A DNA stretch of 25,633 nucleotides, from the NCBI GenBank assembly GCA_964438605.1, contig CAYTKT010000031.1:1-25633 (forward strand). Reading direction: 5' to 3'. The stretch comes from Alangreenwoodia sp964438605 (GTDB lineage Bacteria > Bacillota > Clostridia > Peptostreptococcales > Anaerovoracaceae). Under the pieces are notes generated by a model. The model had not been told where the DNA came from. It saw nothing but the letters and a program-made list of their open reading frames with translations, and did no database searches. The number at the start of each line of letters is the position of its first letter. Position 1 is the first letter of the stretch. Shown piece after piece: positions 7,235 to 13,395 of the stretch. Made by a program: the position numbers and the translations under genes.

Positions 7235-7720
7235 TCAGCTAAACAAATTTTGCAGCCGTTCATACGTATTCAGCCTGCCGATTGAATCTTCGATCAAACC
7301 CGGCAGTTCCATCGGCGTAATTCCAGACTGCTCCACAACGCTTGCCGCGCCGGCTCCGATGCGGGCTGTCAATATATACTTACAATCTTTCAATCTGCCG
7401 ATATTCGTCTGCAACTCGCTGTCGTCGTGATCCCTTTGACGGCAGACCGGCTGAACTGTCCTCTTTTCCAGCAGCCTGTACCTGCCGGTTTCATCTACTT
7501 CGTAGATATAAAACGTATCTGCCGCGCCAAAATGCTTGTTTACCATAATTCCGTCGCTTGACGCTGCCGCTACTCTGTACACAACATTCTGAAATTCGGC
7601 GCACCCTGCGGATTTCACAAATTCTTCAGATATTGCATTTCCTTCAGATTCCATGGAATCTTCAGATACGGAAACATCCTTCCCAGCGCCGCCAAAGGCC
7701 GATTCTTCCTGCCTATCCAT
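7235..7720 (-). CDS. NifX-domain protein overlapping the 3' end of nifB
   Basis: The protein has 161 residues from MDRQEESAFGG. The ATG at 7720 overlaps the nifB stop by eight bases (ATGGATAG) in another frame, with AAAGGAG upstream. The first 45 residues are a Ser/Glu-rich linker. Residues from about 47 (YRVAAASSDGIMVNKHFGAADTF) to the end form a complete NifX/NifB-C-terminal domain, including RLKDCKYILTARIG and LIEDSIGRL. In many bacteria this domain is fused to the C-terminus of NifB. Here it is a separate, translationally coupled product. Its likely role is to accept the NifB cluster and hand it to the NifD-like subunit, because nifE and nifN are absent. It is the ordinary-sized counterpart of the cysteine-rich NifX protein at the operon's far end. 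Confidence 0.85.
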   Translation of the reverse strand: MDRQEESAFGGAGKDVSVSEDSMESEGNAISEEFVKSAGCAEFQNVVYRVAAASSDGIMVNKHFGAADTFYIYEVDETGRYRLLEKRTVQPVCRQRDHDDSELQTNIGRLKDCKYILTARIGAGAASVVEQSGITPMELPGLIEDSIGRLNTYERLQNLFS

Positions 7721-8585
7721 GAGAAAACGTCTCCTTTCCAGCGATTCTCCGCTGATAAATCTGATCGCCAAATTCCGACTTTCCGGGAATTCCCACCGCA
7801 TCCGCTCTGCAATGCTGACAGTGCCGGAACACATCAATATACCGGGACGCTCTAACTCTCGCCATATCGATCTCCCAACAGACAGGCGCTTTCCTGTCAG
7901 CCAGTTCATACTGTGGAATCAGCGGAATGATATTATAAATATTCGCCCCCGCTTCTTTGACAGTCTTTGCGATTTTCTCAATATGATCTCCATTGATGTC
8001 AGGCACCAGCACCGTGTTCACCTTAATTGTAATGCCTGCCGCCGACATCTTTCGGATGCCTTTCAGCTGGTTTTCGATCAGAATTTCGGCGCCTTTTACA
8101 CCGTCATACTTTTGTCCGTGATAAATTATGTACTTGTTGAGATACGCCTCAATTTCCGGATCCACCGCGTTTACGGTAACAGTCAGAGTGTCGACGCCCA
8201 CATCAATGATCTCATCCGCTTTCTCATACAGAAGAAGCCCGTTTGTACTCATACATTTAATGAGCTGCGGGAATTTTTCATCGATCAGTCGAAACGTCTT
8301 AATCGCCTCATCTGACGCCAGCGTGTCTCCCGGCCCTGCGATTCCGGCCACCGTAATATCCGGACAGATTTCAAGCGCTTTTTCCAATACATCGATACTT
8401 TCTTCCGGAGTGATTACTTTTGAAGTCACTCCCGGCCGGTTTTCCGTATCATTAAGGACTCTGTCACAAAATCTGCAGGCTATGTTGCAGCCCGGACAGA
8501 CCGGCAGGTGAATCCTTCCTGCGTTACTTCGCTGCCCGCCGAAACATGGGTGTGAATTCTGCAAGTCCCTGTATGTATTTCTCAT
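7713..8585 (-). CDS. nifB: NifB-like radical SAM cofactor synthase
   Basis: The protein has 290 residues, the size of minimal NifB without a C-terminal NifX domain. It carries the radical SAM motif CNIACRFC (Cys33, 37, 40), the N-terminal HPC (Cys14), and the NifB signature RHCQHCRADAVG (Cys256, 259), which bind the SAM cluster and the two precursor clusters in known NifB. GIAGPGDTLAS and KCMSTNGLLL are further NifB family blocks. An extra cysteine at 30 (PVCPGC) is unusual. NifB fuses two [4Fe-4S] units into the carbide-containing NifB-co. It is the first protein gene of the operon, starts after AAGGTG, and lies 60 bases after a tRNA-like gene with no terminator between. Its presence argues that the NifDK-like enzyme carries a complex Fe-S cofactor rather than a plain [4Fe-4S] cluster. 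Confidence 0.95.
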   Translation of the reverse strand: MRNTYRDLQNSHPCFGGQRSNAGRIHLPVCPGCNIACRFCDRVLNDTENRPGVTSKVITPEESIDVLEKALEICPDITVAGIAGPGDTLASDEAIKTFRLIDEKFPQLIKCMSTNGLLLYEKADEIIDVGVDTLTVTVNAVDPEIEAYLNKYIIYHGQKYDGVKGAEILIENQLKGIRKMSAAGITIKVNTVLVPDINGDHIEKIAKTVKEAGANIYNIIPLIPQYELADRKAPVCWEIDMARVRASRYIDVFRHCQHCRADAVGIPGKSEFGDQIYQRRIAGKETFSHG

Positions 8586-8645
8586 GTGACACCTTCTTTC
8601 CTGCTTTCTATTTTTGACGGCAGTCTAAAAGCCGGCTGCCGCCGC

Positions 8646-8718
8646 TGGCGATACCGGGCGGATTCGAACCGCCGATTTCGGTTTTGCAGACCTATGCCAT
8701 ACCAACGGCTACGGTATC
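8646..8718 (-). tRNA. tRNA-Cys (GCA), atypical, at the head of the nitrogenase-like operon
   Basis: The cloverleaf is complete: a 7-bp acceptor stem (GATACCG/CGGTATC), a D-arm GCC...GGC with GG in the loop, anticodon loop CTGCAAA with anticodon GCA, T-arm GGCGG-TTCGAAT-CCGCC, and an encoded CCA. Several features are wrong for an ordinary tRNA-Cys. The base before CCA is G, whereas bacterial tRNA-Cys has U73, the main identity base for cysteinyl-tRNA synthetase. The anticodon stem TAGGT/ACCGA has an A-G mismatch. The normally invariant A14 appears to be T. The variable loop has only four bases. It may be a decayed copy, a minor isoacceptor, or a tRNA with a non-ribosomal or regulatory task. 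It should be transcribed with nifB. Confidence 0.85.
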
Positions 8719-8740
8719 ACAATCAGATATGAGCAGATAT

Positions 8741-8768
8741 CCGCGGCAAAAGCTGGCACTTGCCGCGG
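8741..8768 (-). promoter_or_regulatory. GC-rich hairpin just upstream of the tRNA
   Basis: CCGCGGCAA (8741-8749) pairs perfectly with TTGCCGCGG (8760-8768) around a 10-base loop, 22 bases before the tRNA 5' end. There is no T-run on the minus strand, so it is not an ordinary terminator. It may be a processing or attenuation element. No good promoter is visible between it and the tRNA. Confidence 0.45.
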
Positions 8769-8781
8769 CTTCTTAAAAAAT

Positions 8782-8823
8782 AAAACCGGAGGCATGTTAT
8801 TTTTTAACACAACCTCCGGTTTT
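8782..8823 (-). terminator. Intrinsic terminator after cysK-yezD
   Basis: AAAACCGGAGG (8782-8792) and CCTCCGGTTTT (8813-8823) form an 11-bp stem, extended inward by TGTTA/TAACA, followed on the minus strand by TTTTATTTTTT. It starts six bases past the small gene's stop codon and separates this unit from the tRNA-nifB unit. Confidence 0.85.
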
Positions 8824-8828
8824 TCCAG

Positions 8829-8987
8829 TCAGTCTTTCATTCTGTATTTTTCTGTTTTATCTATTTGGACAATTTTACCATTCTGAACAATAAGTGTGAC
8901 ACTTCCAAATTTCATATTATTCAGAAGCTTTTCAAGAGTGGCCAAATGCGAACTATCCAAAACCAGCTTATTCTCAGTTTTCTCCAT
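8829..8987 (-). CDS. YezD/DUF2292-like small protein
   Basis: The 52 residues begin MEKTENKLVLDSSHLATLEK and end in KYRMKD. The core (LLNNMKFGSVTLIVQNGKIV, then QIDKTEKYR) matches the small DUF2292 (YezD) family, whose members share a K-x-G-S-V-x-I-I-V-Q-x-G-x-I-V-Q-I-E-x-x-E-K pattern. As remembered, that family tends to sit beside sulfur assimilation genes; its function is unknown. GGGAGG lies nine bases before the ATG. The gene follows cysK by 36 bases and precedes the terminator, so the two form one transcript. Confidence 0.8.
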   Translation of the reverse strand: MEKTENKLVLDSSHLATLEKLLNNMKFGSVTLIVQNGKIVQIDKTEKYRMKD

Positions 8988-9023
8988 TCACATCAGCCTC
9001 CCGTCCCGACAGGTAGGATCCGC

Positions 9024-9962
9024 TTAATTATTGTTAAATAACGGAGTCGATAAGTATCTGTCTCCGGAATCAGGAAGCAGCGCTACAATCGTCTTACCCT
9101 TATTTTCAGGTCTACTTGCGAGGATGACAGCTGCTTTAAGCGCCGCGCCCGAAGAAATTCCTACGAGGATCCCTTCACTGACGGCAAACGCTCTGCCTTC
9201 CGCAAAGGCATCATCATTTTCGATTGCAACGATTTCGTCATAAATGTCGGTGTTGAGAACTTCCGGAACGAAACCCGCACCGATTCCCTGAATCTTGTGA
9301 GCGCCCGGAGTTCCCTTCGATAAAACAGGACTTCCTGCAGGCTCAACAGCTACAATCTTTATATCAGGATTCTTTTCCTTTAAATATTCGCCGGCGCCCG
9401 TAACCGTTCCGCCCGTGCCTACGCCGGAAATGAAAATATCAATCTTTCCGCCTGTCTGCTCCCAGATTTCCGGACCCGTTGTCGCCCTGTGGACAGCCGG
9501 ATTGGCTGGATTTACAAACTGGCCTAAAATAACAGAGCCTGGAATTTCTTTTGAGAGTTCTTCCGCCTTTGCGATTGCTCCCTTCATTCCCTTTGCGCCT
9601 TCTGTGAGGACGAGCTCCGCGCCGTATGCCTTTAACAGATTTCTTCTTTCAACGCTCATCGTATCAGGCAGCGTCAGGATCGCCTTGTATCCTTTGGCCG
9701 CTGCAACTGCCGCAAGGCCGATTCCTGTATTTCCGCTGGTAGGCTCGATAATCGTTGCGCCCTCTTTTAACAGGCCCTTCTTTTCCGCATCTTCAATCAT
9801 CGCTAACGCAATACGGTCCTTTACAGAACCTGCCGGATTAAGATATTCCAGTTTTGCCAGAAGCGTAACATCTGTTATTCCTGCTTGCTTCGCATATCTG
9901 TTCAACTTCAGAACAGGTGTGTTTCCGATTAATTCAAGTGCGCTTTCTTTGATCTTACTCAT
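9024..9962 (-). CDS. cysK: Cysteine synthase A (O-acetylserine sulfhydrylase)
   Basis: The protein has 312 residues, standard for CysK, and makes cysteine from O-acetylserine and sulfide with PLP. All family landmarks are canonical: Lys48 (NPAGSVKDR), TSGNTG, LPDTMSVERR, QFVNPANPAVHRATTGPEIW, GVGTGGTVTGAGE, SPVLSKGTPGAHKIQGIGAG and GISSGAA. The ATG at 9962 follows GGAGG by nine bases. It is led by a strong promoter with dyads nearby, and it shares a transcript with the yezD-like gene. The contrast with the divergent paralogue inside the nitrogenase-like operon suggests that this copy does the housekeeping reaction and the other has changed substrate. Confidence 0.95.
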   Translation of the reverse strand: MSKIKESALELIGNTPVLKLNRYAKQAGITDVTLLAKLEYLNPAGSVKDRIALAMIEDAEKKGLLKEGATIIEPTSGNTGIGLAAVAAAKGYKAILTLPDTMSVERRNLLKAYGAELVLTEGAKGMKGAIAKAEELSKEIPGSVILGQFVNPANPAVHRATTGPEIWEQTGGKIDIFISGVGTGGTVTGAGEYLKEKNPDIKIVAVEPAGSPVLSKGTPGAHKIQGIGAGFVPEVLNTDIYDEIVAIENDDAFAEGRAFAVSEGILVGISSGAALKAAVILASRPENKGKTIVALLPDSGDRYLSTPLFNNN

Positions 9963-10125
9963 AATACTTTACCTCCATTTGATTTTATTTGTACGACAGA
10001 TGTGGCGAAACATTTTAAATCCGTTTTTATAAAAATCTGCCGCCATATACTGATAATAACTGCCAAATTCATATCCGGCAGCACAGGCATCCGCCATCCG
10101 TTCCTGCGTCGGCCTTGCTTATTTC

Positions 10126-10140
10126 CCTATTTCTAATAGG
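10126..10140. promoter_or_regulatory. Second dyad, in the cysK leader
   Basis: CCTATT-TCT-AATAGG is a perfect dyad about 25-40 bases downstream of the predicted cysK transcription start. Its half-sites are identical to those of the dyad overlapping the promoter. A further half-site ATAGG follows. Confidence 0.5.
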
Positions 10141-10170
10141 TATTATAGGTTTTTCTTTTCTATGTTTCGC

Positions 10171-10199
10171 ATTATACTTTCACGTGCCTATTATGTCAA
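10171..10199 (-). promoter_or_regulatory. Consensus promoter of cysK
   Basis: On the minus strand TTGACA (10194-10199) and TATAAT (10171-10176) are separated by 17 bases, a perfect sigma-A type promoter. Transcription should start near 10164, leaving a leader of about 200 bases before cysK. Confidence 0.85.
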
Positions 10200-10203
10200 T
10201 AGG
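10187..10203. promoter_or_regulatory. Dyad overlapping the cysK -35, likely repressor operator
   Basis: CCTATT-ATGTC-AATAGG overlaps the TTGACA. The same half-sites recur at 10126-10140. A perfect promoter covered by an operator is the layout of a repressed gene. The Rrf2 regulator is the natural candidate, by inference. Confidence 0.55.
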
Positions 10204-10258
10204 TTTTTAGGGTTTTCTGTAATAAATTATTCCTTTTACACGCGATAAGCATTTCCTA

Positions 10259-11440
10259 TCACTCCCGCAGCGCGTCTCTGATCCTGTCAAGCGCTTCTGT
10301 CAGCAAGCTCCTGGGACAAGCGACGTTAATCCGCTGAAAGCCGTTTCCGCAGTCTCCGAATATCTTCCCGCTGTCGAGCCACAATTTTGCCTTATTTACA
10401 ATCAGATCATCCACTTCATCTGCGTTAAGTCCCGTTCCGCTGAAATCAAGCCAGATAAGATATGTTCCTTCATGATCCGTCATCTGCACGCCGGGCAGAT
10501 TTTCTTCCACATAATTTCTTGCAAATTCAATATTGGCAGCCACATAGGAAAGCATTGCCTGATACCATTCTTCCCCTTTACTGTATGCCGTTTCGCACGC
10601 CACCAGCCCCATAACGCTGAGCTGACTTATGCCCGCAGCATCAATTTCATGGCAAAACAACTGCCGCAGACCGGCATCGGGAATAAAAATATTTGACATC
10701 AGCATACTTGCAAGATTAAACGTTTTGCTTGGCGACGTACAGGTAATACTAATCTTTTCATATTCTTTTTTCAGATTGGCAAAGACGAAATGTTTTCCTT
10801 TAAATACAAAATCATGATGAATCTCATCGCTTACGACGATAACATTATATTTCACACATATATCGCCCATTTTAATCAATTCATCCTTTGTCCACACTCT
10901 TGTGGATGGATTATGTGGACTGCACATCAAAAACAGCTTAATCTTTTCATCAATAATTTTTCTTTCAAAATCTTCAAAATCAATATGATAACGATTGTTT
11001 TCGCCCTTATACAGCGTATTGCTCACAATTCTCCGCCCGTTATCTTCAATCACCTCGGAAAACGGATAATATACAGGCTGCTGAATCAGCACAGCGTCCC
11101 CCGGCTCGGTATATGCTTTTACAGCCATCGCCAGCGCAAACACAACGCCCGGCGTCTTTACAAGCCAGTCTTCCTGCACATCCCAGTCGTGATGCTTCTT
11201 CATCCAGTCTCTTACACTTTTAAAATACGGCGTCTGCGCCTCGCTGTAACCGAAAATGCCGTGCTTTACACGTTGTGTGAGCGCGTCTACGATATAGGAA
11301 GACGTTTCAAAATCCATATCGGCCACCCACAGAGGAAGCAATCCTTCCGGCATACCGCGTTTTTTCGCAAAATCGTATTTCAGCGACCTGGTATTCTTTC
11401 TTTCTATTATTTTGTCAAAATCAAGATTTCTCTCAGCCAT
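10259..11440 (-). CDS. MalY/PatB-type PLP C-S lyase (cystathionine beta-lyase class)
   Basis: The protein has 393 residues from MAERNLDFDK. The ATG at 11440 overlaps the upstream stop by eight bases (ATGGCTGA), with AAGGAG ahead. It is a fold-type I aminotransferase-like enzyme: WVADMDFET near the N-terminus, SPHNPSTRVW (about 174-183), SDEIHHDF (about 204-211) and the PLP lysine 239 in TSPSKTFNLAS. MalY/PatB enzymes cleave C-S bonds of cystathionine or S-alkyl cysteines, giving a thiol, pyruvate and ammonia. It forms a two-gene unit with the transsulfuration enzyme upstream. Together they could run cystathionine to homocysteine, or release sulfide or methanethiol. Which substrate is used cannot be read from the sequence. 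Confidence 0.9.
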   Translation of the reverse strand: MAERNLDFDKIIERKNTRSLKYDFAKKRGMPEGLLPLWVADMDFETSSYIVDALTQRVKHGIFGYSEAQTPYFKSVRDWMKKHHDWDVQEDWLVKTPGVVFALAMAVKAYTEPGDAVLIQQPVYYPFSEVIEDNGRRIVSNTLYKGENNRYHIDFEDFERKIIDEKIKLFLMCSPHNPSTRVWTKDELIKMGDICVKYNVIVVSDEIHHDFVFKGKHFVFANLKKEYEKISITCTSPSKTFNLASMLMSNIFIPDAGLRQLFCHEIDAAGISQLSVMGLVACETAYSKGEEWYQAMLSYVAANIEFARNYVEENLPGVQMTDHEGTYLIWLDFSGTGLNADEVDDLIVNKAKLWLDSGKIFGDCGNGFQRINVACPRSLLTEALDRIRDALRE

Positions 11441-12599
11441 GTAATTCTCCTTCCACTTCGCGGAAAACCTTATCGAGTTCATCCAGCAGATCCCTGACAT
11501 CTTCAATGCCGATAGAAAGCCGCAGTGTGCTTTCCGTAATTCCATTTCTTTCGCGTACTTCCTTTGGAACATCCGCGTGAGTCTGCGTCACCGGATACGT
11601 AATCAGCGTTTCCACGCCGCCAAGACTTTCCGCAAATTTAATCATGCGTACTTTTTCGAGAATTGCCAGTGCGAATTTTCTGCTTTCCAGCCGGAACGTA
11701 ATCATCGCGCCAAATCCTCTGGCCTGCTTCTTCATAATTTCATATCCCGGATGTTCCGGCAGTCCCGGATAAATCACACTCGTCACCGCTTTCTGCTCTT
11801 TCAGCCAGTTGGCAATCGTCATCGCATTGGCCTGGGACTTTTCCATACGAATGCCCAGCGTCTTGATCCCGCGCAAAATCAGCCAACTGTCAAACGGCGC
11901 GAGCCCGGCCCCTGTCGTCTTAATCAGAAAACGCAACTTCTCGCTGATATCATCCCTGTTCGTCACCAGAAAACCGGCCAGCGTATCATTATGCCCGCCG
12001 AGATATTTCGTTCCGCTGTGAACTACAATATCCGCACCCAGATCCAGCGGATTCTGAAAATACGGAGACAAAAACGTATTGTCGACGATCAGCAGAAGCC
12101 CGTGCTTCTTTGCCAGCGCTGAGAGTTCCGCTATATCCGTAACATTCATCATCGGATTCGTAGGCGTTTCAATATAAATCGCTTTTGTCTTTTCATTTAT
12201 ATAACTCTCCACGTTTTCCTTATAACAGTCGATACTCGAAAACGTGATTCCGTTTTTCACCGATACATTAGTAAAAAGTCGAATACTTCCTCCGTAAAGA
12301 TCAGCATCCACAATCAAATGATCTCCCGGATTAAACAGCTCCATCATCAGCGTAATCGCCGCCATCCCCGTCGTAAACGCAAGCGCGTCAGATCCGTTTT
12401 CCAGCGAAGCCACCACTTTTTCCAGATGCTCCCGCGTCGGGTTCTGCAGCCTGCTGTAATCGTAGCCTGTGCTTTGGCCCACACCCGGATGCGCATAAGT
12501 CGCCGTCTGATAAATTGGATAACTAACGGAACCATAGTGATTTCCGCAGTCTTCTTCCTCCTCTAAATGCAGACACCTCGTTTCAATTCTTCTCACCAT
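11433..12599 (-). CDS. Cys/Met metabolism PLP enzyme (cystathionine gamma-synthase/lyase or O-acetylhomoserine sulfhydrylase type)
   Basis: The protein has 388 residues and starts after GAGGAGG. Family blocks are YDYSRLQNPT (about 46-55), FTTGMAAI, ETPTNPMMNVTDI (144-156), the PLP lysine 198 in SGTKYLGGHND, and the C-terminal SLGGVETL and LRLSIGIED. This family includes MetB, MetC-like lyases, MccB and MetY, which cannot be told apart safely by eye. The length is typical of the gamma-synthase/gamma-lyase branch, shorter than most MetY. It makes or breaks gamma C-S bonds, and the MalY-like partner does the beta side. If the nitrogenase-like enzyme releases methanethiol, this enzyme class is one way to put it into methionine. 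That link is inference. Confidence 0.9.
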   Translation of the reverse strand: MVRRIETRCLHLEEEEDCGNHYGSVSYPIYQTATYAHPGVGQSTGYDYSRLQNPTREHLEKVVASLENGSDALAFTTGMAAITLMMELFNPGDHLIVDADLYGGSIRLFTNVSVKNGITFSSIDCYKENVESYINEKTKAIYIETPTNPMMNVTDIAELSALAKKHGLLLIVDNTFLSPYFQNPLDLGADIVVHSGTKYLGGHNDTLAGFLVTNRDDISEKLRFLIKTTGAGLAPFDSWLILRGIKTLGIRMEKSQANAMTIANWLKEQKAVTSVIYPGLPEHPGYEIMKKQARGFGAMITFRLESRKFALAILEKVRMIKFAESLGGVETLITYPVTQTHADVPKEVRERNGITESTLRLSIGIEDVRDLLDELDKVFREVEGELHG

Positions 12600-12668
12600 A
12601 AATTTTCCTCCTCAATTTCTATTTTCATGGAACGAATATCATCCTGCTTTTCTATAATTCCTGCATAA

Positions 12669-12698
12669 ATAGTATGTTAATACCGTTCATCATACTAT
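12669..12698. promoter_or_regulatory. 8-bp dyad upstream of the transsulfuration unit, probable operator
   Basis: ATAGTATG (12669-12676) and CATACTAT (12691-12698) are perfect arms 14 bases apart, 70-100 bases before the start codon. The right arm contains a -10-like TATAGT on the minus strand, so binding there would block transcription. The half-site differs from that at cysK, which suggests a different regulator. Confidence 0.5.
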
Positions 12699-12774
12699 AA
12701 CATTAAAATCGGCTCCCGTATAATTTCTTTTTCTTTTCACCGGTTATAAATTTTAACAATATAAAAAAGACAAT

Positions 12775-12789
12775 CTGCCGGCGCGGCAG
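12775..12789 (-). terminator. Possible intrinsic terminator
   Basis: CTGCCG (12775-12780) pairs with CGGCAG (12784-12789) around a 3-base loop. On the minus strand ATTGTCTTTTTTATATT follows. It would end transcription entering the transsulfuration unit from nrdD. Confidence 0.5.
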
Positions 12790-13192
12790 TATAAAAAAAT
12801 ATTACAAAACTGGAATATTATAAAAATAAAAAGTGTTGCATTACATTAAAGGTTAAATTAAGGCTGTATCATGGGACGGGGCACGGCTGCCATATGGTTG
12901 CAGAACTGTCTGGGATCAAGTAAAATTTCGTATTACCCTTATTATCAGCTGACGTCAATCGTCGTCTTGTCCCGGACCACTGACGAGTTTTCCACCGTAT
13001 CCTCGTTGTATGAATATTTGACGCCAGCAGGCCGGCAGTGCCGCAAAAACTGTGAGCAGCGCCGTTCATGCAGTATCATTTTTTATAAACAATTTTAAAG
13101 TAAATAGTTTTATCTGTCTATTTCTGATGCGGTTTCACTCGCTTTGCACGACCCGCTCAAAACAAATATAAAAATTTTTTACAAAAACATAG

Positions 13193-13230
13193 AAAAGATC
13201 CGGCAGCATTTTCAGCAAATCAGATCTTTT
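13193..13230 (-). terminator. Possible hairpin terminator downstream of nrdD
   Basis: AAAAGATC (13193-13200) and GATCTTTT (13223-13230) are complementary across 22 bases. On the minus strand the stem is followed by CTATGTTTTTG. The loop is long and the stem AT-rich, so the call is weak. Confidence 0.3.
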
Positions 13231-13395
13231 CCATTCATCAATATAATTTTCGTTTCTTTTTCATTTCGGTGCAGCTTCGCTTTAACAGCAGATTCACAGC
13301 TTTACCCTGTCTGCAAAAAGAGAAGCATCCGCTATGCGCAGACGCAGCCGGCAAGCCGGGGAACCGGTGCGAACCGGCACAGACGAGCAACGCCG

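Larger units (their letters stand above)
12699..13395. other. Gene-poor interval between nrdD and the transsulfuration unit
   Basis: The interval has AT-rich flanks around a more GC-balanced block (12865-13075). That block holds a minus-strand frame of 44 residues (12945-13079, ATG at 13079, stops TGA-TAA) ending in polar text such as NEDTVENSSVVRDKTTIDVS. No ribosome binding site precedes it, so it is only a possible gene remnant. Candidate terminators at 12775-12789 and 13193-13230 are listed separately. Near 13333-13385 several GC-rich foldbacks (CCGGTTCGCACCGG type) follow the nrdD stop. Confidence 0.4.

Noticed and set aside
2186..8585. A conventional N2-fixing nif operon
   Set aside because: No nifE, nifN, nifV or molybdate genes are visible; the subunits are shorter; and the Gln191 and His195 equivalents of NifD are replaced by Trp and Phe.
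12865..13080. Riboswitch (S-box or T-box) for the transsulfuration genes
   Set aside because: Neither the S-box core nor a T-box GGTGG/ACCGCG-type motif was found on the minus strand, and the block lies before a possible terminator and the operator.
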